Origin: an uncultured Arthrobacter sp.
GTDB taxonomy: Bacteria > Actinomycetota > Actinomycetes > Actinomycetales > Micrococcaceae
NCBI GenBank assembly: GCA_937873245.1
Contig: CALMVY010000118.1
Span: forward strand, 1-39,787
DNA: 39,787 nucleotides
Direction of reading: 5' to 3'
Shown here: positions 23,666-31,630 of the stretch, piece by piece
Numbering within the stretch: the first letter of the stretch is position 1
How the letters are laid out: the number at the start of each line of letters is the position of its first letter
The notes under the pieces: model-generated
What the model was told of the DNA's origin: nothing
Database searches by the model: none
The model's input: only the letters and a program-made list of their open reading frames with translations
Made by a program: the position numbers and the translations under genes

Positions 23666-24739
23666 TCACCAACCGCCGCGCGTCGGCGTATGTCCCTGTC
23701 GGGCATCGTCGGGCATTGCCATTTCGGCCCGCAGGCCCAGGAGCCGGATCGGTCGGCCCGCTTCGATTCCGGCCGCGAGGTCCAAGGCCCGCGCGAGGAT
23801 GATGTCCCGGTCGAATGTCTCGGGAATCTTCCTCGCGTGGGTCTTGGTGACGAACGGAGCGTACCGAACCTTCAGGGTCAGCCCAATCACGGGCCGTCCT
23901 TCGGCCGAAACATCCTCAAGGACATGCGCTGTCAGCTCCCTTACGGCGTCGTCCACCTGGGCGGGTTCGGTCAGGTCCCGCTGGAAGGTGGTCTCCCGGC
24001 TGTGCCCGCGGGCAACCCACGGGGTGTCGTCCACCACGCTGGCGCCGTCTCCGCGTCCGAGTTCCGCGTACCAGGGACCCATCTTGGGGCCGAACTCCGG
24101 GACCAGGTCCTGGGGGTCGGACGCGGCGAGCTCGGCGACTGTGTTGATGCCGAGCTTGGCCAGCCGGCCCGACACTTTGGTTCCGACGCCCCACAGCTCC
24201 CTGGTGGGCCGGCTGCCCATGACCTCCAGCCAGTTCGCGGCGGTGAGGCGGAAGACGCCGGCCGGTTTGCCGAATCCGGTGGCGACCTTGGCCCGGACCA
24301 GGGTGTCGCCGATGCCGACGCTGCAATGCAGCTGTGTTCGCTCGAGAACAGCAGCCTGCACCTGCCGGGCGTAAGCTTCCGGATTCTCCGTCTCCGTGCC
24401 GACAAAGGCTTCGTCCCAGCCCAGCACCTGCACGGTGGCGCCCGGCTGCGCGCGCAGGGTAGCCATCACCGTTTCAGACGCCTCGAGGTAGGCCTCATGA
24501 TCGACGGGCAGGATCACGGCGTCGGGCACTTTCCGGGCCGCAATGCGCAGGGGCATTCCGGAACCCACGCCGAACGCACGGGCTTCGTAGGACGTGGTGG
24601 ACACCACAGCCCGTTCCGTGGGGTCGCCCCGACCGCCGACAATGATCGGCTTGCACGCAAGCTCCGGCCGCCGGAGCACTTCGACCGCCGCGATGAACTG
24701 GTCGAGATCGACGTGCAGCACCCACCGGATTCCGCTCAC
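23666..24739 (-). CDS. dinB: DNA polymerase IV (Y-family)
   Basis: Error-prone translesion polymerase. The GTG at 24739 (MSGIRWVLHVDLDQF) is chosen because the palm domain begins right there; 357 residues. Catalytic acids are D11 in VDLDQF and D109/E110 in GWDEAFVG. The steric gate region is FIAAVEVLRRPEL, and ARAFGVGSGMPL and GIGDTLVRAKVATGFGKP follow in order. A little-finger domain ends near ALDLAAGIEAGRPIRLLGL. The last residues (DDARQGHTPTRGGW) do not show an obvious clamp-binding motif. No LexA box was seen upstream. It follows a phosphopantetheinyl transferase gene after 61 bases. Confidence 0.92.
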   Translation of the reverse strand: MSGIRWVLHVDLDQFIAAVEVLRRPELACKPIIVGGRGDPTERAVVSTTSYEARAFGVGSGMPLRIAARKVPDAVILPVDHEAYLEASETVMATLRAQPGATVQVLGWDEAFVGTETENPEAYARQVQAAVLERTQLHCSVGIGDTLVRAKVATGFGKPAGVFRLTAANWLEVMGSRPTRELWGVGTKVSGRLAKLGINTVAELAASDPQDLVPEFGPKMGPWYAELGRGDGASVVDDTPWVARGHSRETTFQRDLTEPAQVDDAVRELTAHVLEDVSAEGRPVIGLTLKVRYAPFVTKTHARKIPETFDRDIILARALDLAAGIEAGRPIRLLGLRAEMAMPDDARQGHTPTRGGW

Positions 24740-24800
24740 GCCACCAGTGTGCCCTAAACATCCCTGGCAAGCACCGGCTCTCCACGGAGTTTGGCTGCTG

Positions 24801-25358
24801 CTACGCCGTTCCCACGACGGCCAGCGCGGCGGCAAAGCCGGCGGGCAGGCCCAAGGCATCGGTGTCCAGGTCAATGAGGACAGTGCCGTCGGCGGGCTCC
24901 GCGAAGGCCTCCACCGAGGCCGGATCGACCCGCAGCCCGGTGCCGCGGGCCTTTAGCAGGGCTTCCTTGCGCGCCCAGGCGGCTGCCCGCCAGGGCATGG
25001 CCTCCTCCGGCGCCAGGGCCGCGAGCAGCTGCCGTTCCGCCGGGGTGAGGGCGACGTCGTCGAACCCCGGAAACCCGACGCCGGCGCCGTGCTCCAGGTC
25101 GACGCCGACGGTCATCCCGGCGCTCCCGGCCTCACGTGCTGCGCCGGCTCTGCCGGCCGCGAGCAGTGACCAGCCCTGGCTGCGGGAAAGGCTCACAAGA
25201 AGCCCGGCGGGGGCACCGCGAAGCAGGTAGCCTGGCCGGCCGTGGTCAAGCTCCGGCCCGGAACCGCACTCCGGGCACGCATAGGAAGCCGTGAGCTCCC
25301 CGGGGCGCACCTCCAGGATCCCGGCGGCGAAATCCCGCAGCGCGATCCGGCCTGCCAC
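24801..25358 (-). CDS. 4'-phosphopantetheinyl transferase, 5' end uncertain
   Basis: Transfers phosphopantetheine from CoA to carrier proteins. Family motifs are intact: GVDLE (85-89) with the Mg-binding Asp/Glu, and WARKEALLKARG (128-139). Sfp-type proteins usually begin about 40-60 residues earlier. The upstream frame does encode that missing part (VFLGAAERARAAGIKDPAARGDFVAGR), back to about 25,500, but contains no ATG, GTG or TTG before a stop inside pheT. An ATG at about 25,519 is in a different frame. Either a single-base shift lies near 25,450-25,510, or the real start is unusual; the GTG given here is the conservative choice and gives 185 residues. It follows pheT on the same strand. 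Confidence 0.75.
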   Translation of the reverse strand: MAGRIALRDFAAGILEVRPGELTASYACPECGSGPELDHGRPGYLLRGAPAGLLVSLSRSQGWSLLAAGRAGAAREAGSAGMTVGVDLEHGAGVGFPGFDDVALTPAERQLLAALAPEEAMPWRAAAWARKEALLKARGTGLRVDPASVEAFAEPADGTVLIDLDTDALGLPAGFAAALAVVGTA

Positions 25359-25531
25359 GAAGTCCCCCCGGGCCGCCGGATCCTTGATGCCTGCGGCGCG
25401 CGCGCGTTCGGCAGCACCAAGGAAGACCTCACCGTCCGGTCCGACGTCGGCAAGACGAACGGACCGGACGGTGATCCCGGCTACGGTGAGGGTTCCGCTG
25501 TAGTCGCTGTGCTCCCCATGCTTCCCGTGCT

Positions 25532-28075
25532 TTAGCGTTGGACTGCTCCGAAACGCTCGTGGGCCACAGCGACAGCGCCCTCACGCGCCGCGGACGCCTC
25601 GTCCGCGGTCAGCGTGCGGTCCGCGGCCCGGAAGCGCAGGCTGAAGGCCAGCGACTTTTTGCCGTCCTCGATGCCCTTGCCCGCGTACACATCGAAGAGG
25701 GCTACGTCTTCGAGCAGTTCACCGGCGCCTTCGCGCAGGGCCGTGAGCACCTCATCCGCCGGGACCTCCTGCGGCACCACGAGGGCGACGTCCTGGGTGG
25801 CCACCGGGTAGGTGGAGATGTGCCGGGCCACAATCACGTCGGCGGCCGCCTCGAAGAGGGCGTCCGCGTTGAATTCGAGGGCCACCGACCGCGGGGGCAT
25901 GTCGTGGGCGGCCAGCAGCTTCGGGTGCAGCTCGCCGGCATGGCCCAGAACCTCGCCGGTGCGGAGCGCCAGCTGGGCAGCCCGTCCCGGGTGGAAGGCC
26001 TGGTGCTGCCCCTGGCTGACCACGATCTCGACGCCGAGCACGTCACCGGCGGTCCTGGCGATGTCCAGCGCGTCGGCCCAGTCCCACGCCCGGGGCGTGT
26101 GGCCGGCGGCGGCCGGCGAGTCGTGGCCGGTGAGTACCGCGGCGACGTACAGCGGCTGGTCCGGGACGCCGTCGTACAGTCCGTCGAGCACCTCGTCGCC
26201 GGGCTTGACGCCAAGTGGCGGGATCGAGGCGGTGCCGAGCGTGTCGCCCGGCAGGAACACGAGACCGGCTTCGAACAGGGCCAGGTCCCGGAAGCCGCGC
26301 GAGTGGTTGCGCTTGGCCACCTCGATTAGGCCCGGCAGGATCGAGGTGCGCAGGTAGCCCTGCTCCTCGCTGATCGGGTTGGCGAGCTTGAGTGCCTTGC
26401 GGGGCGTTCCTTCCGTGGATACACCGAACGTGTCGTTGGCGGCCTTGGAGACGAACGGGTACGCCAGGACCTCGGTGAGGCCGGAAGCGGCCAGGGCCTG
26501 GACGAGGCGCCGGCGCTGCTGCTGGACCTTGGTCAGGCCGCGGCCGGGAGGCGCCACGGGAAGGCTCGCCGGGATCTGGTCGTAGCCGACCAGCCGGGCG
26601 ATCTCCTCGGAGAGGTCCTCTTTGGTTTCCAGGTCGTTGCGCCAGCTCGGGGCGGTCACGGTGTAACCGCCGTCGTTCTTCACCACAACGGCGCCGAGGT
26701 CCTCGAGCGAGGTGACCACCTGCTCCTCCGTGAAGTCGATGCCGATCCGTTCGGAGGCGAAGGCTGCCGGCAGCTCGACCGTCACCGTGTCCGGCGCGGT
26801 CCCGACGTCGGTCCCGGCCTCATCGGCCGTGCCGCCGGCGAGCTCGACCAGCAGGTCAACGACGCGCTGCGCGGCAACATTCGCGACGTGCCAGTCCACG
26901 CCGCGTTCGAAGCGCTTGGAGGCTTCGGACGGCAGCTTGTGGCGGCGGCGGGAGCGTCCGATGGACACCTCGTCGAAGTGCGCCGCCTCCACCAGGATGT
27001 TCGACGTCGAATCGCTGACCTCGGTGGCGGCGCCGCCCATGACGCCGGCGATGCCGATCGCTCCGGAACCGTCGGTGATCAGCAGGTCCTCGACGTCGAG
27101 CGCACGGACCTTTTCGTCCAGGGTGGTGATCTTCTCGCCAGCCACGGCACGGCGGACCACGATGTCGCCCGAGAGCTTGTCCAGGTCGTAGCAGTGCGTG
27201 GGCTGCCCGAGCTCCAGCATGATGTAGTTGGAGATGTCCACCGGCAGGGAGATGGAGCGGATGCCGGCAAGGCGGAGGCGTGAAACCATCCACAAAGGTG
27301 TGGGCTTCGTGGCGTCGACGCCGCGGACGGTGCGGGCCACGAAGCGGTCGCAGCCGGGCTTGCCGTAGATCGGGGCGTCGTCGTTGAGTTTGACGGGGTA
27401 GCCGCCGGCCAGGGCTTCCGGTGCCTGGACTTTCGACGCCGGGTCGGTGAAGGACGTGCCGGTGGCGTGGGCGTATTCACGGGCCACACCGCGGATCGAG
27501 AACGCGTAGCCGCGGTCCGGGGTGACGTTGATTTCCGCGGCCTGGTCGTACAGGCCCAGGAGCTCCATGGCGTCGGCGCCGATTTCCGGGTCCAGCCCGA
27601 TCCGGGAGAGCACCAGGATGCCGTCGTGGTCCTCGCCGATGCCGAGCTCGCGCACGGAGGCGATCATGCCGGCGGACAGGTGGCCGTAGGTCTTCCGCGC
27701 GGAGATGTGGAAGTCGCCGGGCAGCACGGCGCCGGGGAGGGTGACCACCACCTTGTCGCCTTCCACGAAGTTGTGGGCGCCGCAGATGATGCCCTGGACG
27801 CCCGAGGGGTCAATGCCGTCGCCGGTGAGGGACTGCTGCTGCCCTTCGGGGACCACCCGGACCTGGCACCAGTTGATGGTTTTGCCGTTGGTCTGGGGTT
27901 CCTTGACGATGCTCAGGACCTGGCCCACCACGATGGGGCCCTGCAGGGTGTCCGTGGGGCGGTGGACGGCCTCTTCTTCAAAGCCGACCTTGACCAGTTC
28001 GGCCATCACGTCTTCGGCCGTTGCTCCGGCCGGTACCTGCGCGAATTCACGCAGCCAGGAAAGGGGGATACGCAC
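25532..28075 (-). CDS. pheT: Phenylalanyl-tRNA synthetase beta subunit
   Basis: Partner of PheS in the (alpha-beta)2 enzyme that charges tRNA-Phe. The GTG at 28075 (MRIPLSWLREFAQVPAG) gives 847 residues, normal for the family. In order: N-terminal region, EMAP/OB tRNA-binding domain (from IVVGQVLSIVKEPQTNGK to HVSAGMIASVRELG, about 45-165), B3/4 editing domain (about 230-400), B5 domain, a catalytic-like core (SEEQGYLRTSILPGLIEV), and the C-terminal FDX-ACB domain (HISTYPVATQDVALVVPQ to the end). It starts 2 bases after the pheS stop, so the subunits are translationally coupled. Confidence 0.97.
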   Translation of the reverse strand: MRIPLSWLREFAQVPAGATAEDVMAELVKVGFEEEAVHRPTDTLQGPIVVGQVLSIVKEPQTNGKTINWCQVRVVPEGQQQSLTGDGIDPSGVQGIICGAHNFVEGDKVVVTLPGAVLPGDFHISARKTYGHLSAGMIASVRELGIGEDHDGILVLSRIGLDPEIGADAMELLGLYDQAAEINVTPDRGYAFSIRGVAREYAHATGTSFTDPASKVQAPEALAGGYPVKLNDDAPIYGKPGCDRFVARTVRGVDATKPTPLWMVSRLRLAGIRSISLPVDISNYIMLELGQPTHCYDLDKLSGDIVVRRAVAGEKITTLDEKVRALDVEDLLITDGSGAIGIAGVMGGAATEVSDSTSNILVEAAHFDEVSIGRSRRRHKLPSEASKRFERGVDWHVANVAAQRVVDLLVELAGGTADEAGTDVGTAPDTVTVELPAAFASERIGIDFTEEQVVTSLEDLGAVVVKNDGGYTVTAPSWRNDLETKEDLSEEIARLVGYDQIPASLPVAPPGRGLTKVQQQRRRLVQALAASGLTEVLAYPFVSKAANDTFGVSTEGTPRKALKLANPISEEQGYLRTSILPGLIEVAKRNHSRGFRDLALFEAGLVFLPGDTLGTASIPPLGVKPGDEVLDGLYDGVPDQPLYVAAVLTGHDSPAAAGHTPRAWDWADALDIARTAGDVLGVEIVVSQGQHQAFHPGRAAQLALRTGEVLGHAGELHPKLLAAHDMPPRSVALEFNADALFEAAADVIVARHISTYPVATQDVALVVPQEVPADEVLTALREGAGELLEDVALFDVYAGKGIEDGKKSLAFSLRFRAADRTLTADEASAAREGAVAVAHERFGAVQR

Positions 28076-28077
28076 TG

Positions 28078-29139
28078 TTAGATCTCCATCCCGAAGTGCT
28101 CGCTGAAACGTACATCGCCTTCGATCATGTCGCGCATGTCGCCGACCTCGTTGCGGAACATGAGCGTCCGCTCGATGCCCATGCCGAAGGCAAAACCTGA
28201 ATAGATCTCCGGATCGATGCCCGCGGCGCGGAGCACGTTGGGGTTGACCATGCCGCAGCCGCCCCATTCGATCCAGCTGGGTCCGCCCTTGGCGCCCGGG
28301 TGCCAGATGTCCAGCTCGGCGGACGGTTCCGTGAACGGGAAGTAGTTGGGACGCAGCCGGATCTGGGCCTCGTCGCCGAACATCTGGCGCGCGAAGTGCT
28401 CCAGGGTGCCGCGGAGGTCCGCCATGCTCAGCTTCTTGTCGATGGCCAGGCCCTCGAACTGGTGGAACACCGGGGTGTGCGTGGCGTCGAGCTCGTCGGT
28501 GCGGAACACCTTGCCGGGGCACAGCACGTAGATCGGCAGTTCGCGTTCCAGCATGGACCGGACCTGCACGGGCGACGTGTGGGTGCGCATCAGCAGGTGC
28601 GCCTCGGGCGGCTCCACGAAGAAGGTGTCCTGCATTTCGCGGGCGGGGTGGTCCGGCTTGAAGTTCAGTGCGTCGAAGTTGAACCACTCGGACTCGACCT
28701 CGGGGCCTTCAGCGATCTCCCAGCCCATGCCGACGAAGATGTCCGCGACGCGCTCCTGCAGCGTGGACAACGGGTGGCGTGCACCGGCCCGACGGCGGCG
28801 CGGAGCCGCCGTGACGTCGACAGTCTCCTCGACGAGGATGCGGGCGTCATTTTCGGCTTCGAGCTCGGCCGTGCGGTCCGCGAGCGCCTTGTTGACGCGT
28901 CCGCGGGAGGACCCCATGAGCTTGCCCGCGGCGGCCTTCTGGTCCTTCGGCAGGCCGCCGATTTCGCGGTTGGCGAGGCTCAGCGCGGACTTCTCGCCGG
29001 TGTGCGCGAGGCGGACGGCCTTGAGTTCATCGAGCGTGGAGGCGGCGGCAATGGCGGCAACGGCCTGGTCTACGGCGGCGGTGATGGCGGCTTCATCCAG
29101 GGGATTCGGGACGCCGGCGCCCGGCAAAGTTTCAGTCAT
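28078..29139 (-). CDS. pheS: Phenylalanyl-tRNA synthetase alpha subunit
   Basis: Catalytic subunit of Phe-tRNA synthetase. The 353-residue protein has an N-terminal coiled-coil region (about 1-90), the class II core with TFFVEPPEAHLLMRTHTSPVQ, motif 2 region VFHQFEGLAIDKKLSMADL, and motif 3 FAFGMGIERTLMFRNEVGDM. The downstream pheT stop-start spacing is 2 bases. The 297-base gap upstream, facing the divergent gene at 29437, holds no further gene. I looked for a T-box or Phe leader peptide there and saw neither. Confidence 0.97.
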   Translation of the reverse strand: MTETLPGAGVPNPLDEAAITAAVDQAVAAIAAASTLDELKAVRLAHTGEKSALSLANREIGGLPKDQKAAAGKLMGSSRGRVNKALADRTAELEAENDARILVEETVDVTAAPRRRRAGARHPLSTLQERVADIFVGMGWEIAEGPEVESEWFNFDALNFKPDHPAREMQDTFFVEPPEAHLLMRTHTSPVQVRSMLERELPIYVLCPGKVFRTDELDATHTPVFHQFEGLAIDKKLSMADLRGTLEHFARQMFGDEAQIRLRPNYFPFTEPSAELDIWHPGAKGGPSWIEWGGCGMVNPNVLRAAGIDPEIYSGFAFGMGIERTLMFRNEVGDMRDMIEGDVRFSEHFGMEI

Positions 29140-29436
29140 CTACTGTTCTTAGCTACGAGTCGGTTCATGCCAACGGCACAGGACCTTCGAAAGGTTCCGG
29201 GACCAGTGCGTCGGCAAAGGACAGGGCGCGCCAAATCGCTCCGGCGGGCACTCCCCTTCAGTCTAGTTGAACGGGCTCAGGTGCCCGAACGTGACGGCGT
29301 TTCCCGTCTCCCACTCCTTTCCCCTCCCCAGGGCTTCGGCACTGCGGCCCGGCCCGCGCCGCCGACATTCTGCGCTGCCAGGCATCCCGCATGGTTTCCC
29401 ATCCCGCATGGCCGGGTGCCCGGCTAGCATGGCCTC

Positions 29437-29913
29437 ATGACGCCGGGACAACGGCTGCGGCAGCTGGCCAATGTACTGAATGCAACAACTCCGCTGGGGT
29501 TGCTGCTGGCCGGCTGTGCCCGTACGCCCGTCCGCCGCGGACCCCGCGGACTGCTGATTGCCACCGGCTACCGCTGGCGGCTGCCCTTCGCCGGCGCCTT
29601 CACGGTGGGCAATGTGGTGTTCTTCCGCGCCGGGCCGAAGCAAGCCCTGGCCAACCCCGTACTGCTGGGACACGAGGAACGCCACAGCACCCAATACGCC
29701 TGTTGCCTGGGCCTTCCCTTCCTGCCGTTGTATTTCCTCGCGGCAGGCTGGTCCCTGCTCCGGACGGGCAACCCCGGGTCGCGTAACTTCTTCGAACGCC
29801 AGGCCGGTCTGCAGGCAGGCGGCTATCCGGAGCCGGCCACCGGATCCCGGCACACGATCCGAACCGAAAACCGACAGGAGGGGCTTGCGGCCCCGGAACG
29901 GAACGAGGCATGA
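29437..29913 (+). CDS. HExxH-bearing membrane-associated protein, unknown function
   Basis: 158 residues with the metalloprotease-type motif HEERH in GHEERHSTQYACCLGLPF (about 79-83), then a hydrophobic segment (CCLGLPFLPLYFLAAGWSLL) and the conserved-looking GNPGSRNFFERQAGLQAGGY. A hydrophobic N-terminal stretch (TTPLGLLLAGCA) precedes it. The pattern is a minimal zinc-peptidase-like membrane protein known in actinobacteria as an uncharacterised family. Peptidase activity is not shown. Its stop is 1 base before the next ATG region, so it is coupled to the DUF541 gene. Confidence 0.8.
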   Translation: MTPGQRLRQLANVLNATTPLGLLLAGCARTPVRRGPRGLLIATGYRWRLPFAGAFTVGNVVFFRAGPKQALANPVLLGHEERHSTQYACCLGLPFLPLYFLAAGWSLLRTGNPGSRNFFERQAGLQAGGYPEPATGSRHTIRTENRQEGLAAPERNEA

Positions 29914-29914
29914 C

Positions 29915-30553
29915 ATGACCGACAGCCCCAGGACAATCTCAGTCACCGGATCCGGCAGCGCGGAGGCCGCCCCGGACCTGCTGACCCTCTCGATCGGCGT
30001 CGAGTGCCGCCGGGAGGACGTCGGCGCGGCGTACAGCGAGGCGGGCCGCGTCTCTGCGGCCATCACTGCGGCACTCCGCGGCCATGGCGTCGCCAACCCG
30101 GACATCACGACGTCGGGCCTCAACGTCCGCGCCGAGGTGAACTGGCAGGAGGGCCGGGGCCAGGTTGTCTCGGGCTACCTGGCGTCCACCGTCTTGAGTG
30201 TCCGGATCCGGGAACTGGGAACGTCGTCGGAGGTCATTGCCTCCGCGGTCGCGGCCGGCGGCAACGATGTCCGGCTCAACGGGCTGGAGCTCGGCTTTGC
30301 CGATCCCGCCGCCGTCGCCGCCCGCGCCCGCGAAGCCGCCTGGCAGGACGCCCTCGCCACGGCAGGGCACTTCGCATCCCTCGCGGGTGCCTCACTCGGC
30401 AAGGTGGTGTCGATCGAGCAGCAGTCCGGCCACCCCGCGCCGATCCCCGTGGCGAAGATGCAGCGGGCCGTCGCCGTGGAGTCGCTCACGGTGGAGGCCG
30501 GCGAGTCCAGCGTGAACTCCACGGTCGGCATTGTGTGGGAGCTGCTCGACTGA
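29915..30553 (+). CDS. SIMPL (DUF541) domain protein
   Basis: 212 residues, ATG at 29915, one base after the upstream stop. The whole length fits SIMPL/DUF541: TISVTGSGSAEAAPDLLTLSIGVE, then VSAAITAALRGHGV, ITTSGLNVRAEVNW, the mid-domain GNDVRLNGLELGFADPAAVAARAREAAWQDALA and the final strand SVNSTVGIVWELLD. No signal peptide is evident, unlike many SIMPL proteins, so it is probably cytoplasmic here. Role is unknown; SIMPL relatives are linked to envelope or oxidative stress. Confidence 0.9.
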   Translation: MTDSPRTISVTGSGSAEAAPDLLTLSIGVECRREDVGAAYSEAGRVSAAITAALRGHGVANPDITTSGLNVRAEVNWQEGRGQVVSGYLASTVLSVRIRELGTSSEVIASAVAAGGNDVRLNGLELGFADPAAVAARAREAAWQDALATAGHFASLAGASLGKVVSIEQQSGHPAPIPVAKMQRAVAVESLTVEAGESSVNSTVGIVWELLD

Positions 30554-30559
30554 GGTGCC

Positions 30560-30727
30560 CTAGCCCCCAGCCGGACCTGCCCAGATACCAAAGGAACCGG
30601 CCCCGCCGCCTCCGCTGTCGTCGTCTTTGCCGCAACGTTTGCAGCGCTTATATAAGGCGCCATCGTCGGCGTGTTCAGTATGCCAATCGTGCCGGATGTT
30701 CAGCTTGCACAGCAAAGCCCTGAGCAT
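30560..30727 (-). CDS. Tiny 55-residue CxxC/His-rich protein
   Basis: A gene short enough to be easily missed. ATG at 30727, TAG at 30560-30562, with GGAGA about 7 bases before the ATG. The first 38 residues look like a real conserved protein: LLCKLNIRHDWHTEHADD, then YKRCKRCGKDD with one CxxC and three nearby His that could bind zinc. The last 17 residues are Gly-rich (GGGGAGSFGIWAGPAGG). Similar tiny proteins occur in other bacteria to my memory; function is unknown. It is convergent with the DUF541 gene, 6 bases apart. Confidence 0.72.
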   Translation of the reverse strand: MLRALLCKLNIRHDWHTEHADDGALYKRCKRCGKDDDSGGGGAGSFGIWAGPAGG

Positions 30728-30867
30728 GATCTTCTCCGATCGAATCGAGAGCCGGCGGAGGTCGGTAACCTCATCATCCTCTGCGTGCCGCCGCAGCAGA
30801 AGATCAAGAATTGGGTTCCTTCGCGAGACCCGGCCCTGCGCTGACGGCAGGTTAGTGCGTGGCCCGG

Positions 30868-31509
30868 CTAGTGCGTCGCGCCGGCGGCGATCTTGAGGTC
30901 CGTCGTCGTCGCCAGGGTGGACCGGACGACGACGGCGAGCGCCTCCGCCAGCTGCTCCAGCGGAAGGGACGGGTCAGTACTCCCCGGCGGCAACTGGGCT
31001 GGCTCATAGGGAACGTGGACAAAGCCTCCCCGGGTTCCGGGCCGAAGCCGCAGGGCGTGCATCAGCCCGTAGAAGAGGTGGTTGCAGACGTAGGTGCCGG
31101 CGGTCTGGGAAACCTCGGCGGGGATCTCTGCCGCCAGCAGGGCCGCGAGCGCCGCCTTCACCGGAAGGGAGCTGAAGTAGGCGGCCGGTCCCCCCTCGAC
31201 CACAGGCCGGTCCACGGGCGAGTTGCCGGCATTGTCCGGGATCCGCGCGTCGTCGCAGTTGATCGCGATCCGCTCCAGCGAGATCCGGGGCCGCCCTCCG
31301 GCCTGGCCCGCGCAGATCACCAACTCCGGGCGGTATTGCTCCAGCGCTGCTTCGAGCACCCGGATCGCGTCCCCGAAGACGCAGGGGAGCTCCACCGCCC
31401 GCGCGTCGAGCCCCTCGGCGCGGAGCCGGGCCGCGGCCTCCCGCGCGGCCGACCACGACGGGTTGGTGCTCTCGCCGCCGAACGGCTCGAACCCTGTCAG
31501 GAGAATCAT
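30868..31509 (-). CDS. pcp: Pyrrolidone-carboxylate peptidase
   Basis: Cysteine peptidase (family C15) that removes N-terminal pyroglutamate. The 213-residue protein has the usual length. The catalytic triad is visible: E79 in GRPRISLERIAIN, C142 in GTYVCNHLFYG and H165 in GGFVHVPYEP. The opening MILLTGFEPFGGESTNPSW is characteristic. It is divergent from the radical SAM gene with about 120 bases between starts, a gap that includes the LexA-box promoter of that gene. Confidence 0.95.
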   Translation of the reverse strand: MILLTGFEPFGGESTNPSWSAAREAAARLRAEGLDARAVELPCVFGDAIRVLEAALEQYRPELVICAGQAGGRPRISLERIAINCDDARIPDNAGNSPVDRPVVEGGPAAYFSSLPVKAALAALLAAEIPAEVSQTAGTYVCNHLFYGLMHALRLRPGTRGGFVHVPYEPAQLPPGSTDPSLPLEQLAEALAVVVRSTLATTTDLKIAAGATH

Positions 31510-31595
31510 CGCCCCAGCCTAGCAATGCAGGCCGCCCCTGGAGTCGATCGGCAATCCGAAACCTCGAAACCGGCGGGCCGATGCGGCGCGGGACC

Positions 31596-31624
31596 TTGAC
31601 TTAAGATCGAACATATATTCGAAT
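31596..31624 (+). promoter_or_regulatory. Leaderless promoter of the radical SAM gene
   Basis: TTGACT (31596-31601) and a weak -10 TCGAAT (31619-31624) are 17 bases apart, and the ATG at 31631 lies where transcription would begin, so the mRNA would be leaderless. No ribosome-binding site is present between. The -10 region lies inside the LexA box. Confidence 0.6.
31607..31622. promoter_or_regulatory. LexA (SOS) box
   Basis: TCGAACATATATTCGA is a 16-base near-perfect palindrome matching the actinobacterial LexA consensus TCGAAC-N4-GTTCGA with one mismatch. It overlaps the -10 box and ends 9 bases before the ATG of the Rv2578c-type radical SAM gene, the usual place for repression. To my recollection Rv2578c belongs to the LexA regulon in Mycobacterium tuberculosis, which supports it. 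Confidence 0.82.
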
Positions 31625-31630
31625 GAGGTC

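Noticed and set aside
28076..28687. Upstream extension of the pheT frame
   Set aside because: It overlaps pheS in another frame; PheT family sequence begins at the GTG at 28075.
29140..29436. T-box or Phe leader peptide upstream of pheS
   Set aside because: No T-box core sequence, no Phe-rich short frame and no terminator/antiterminator pair was seen.
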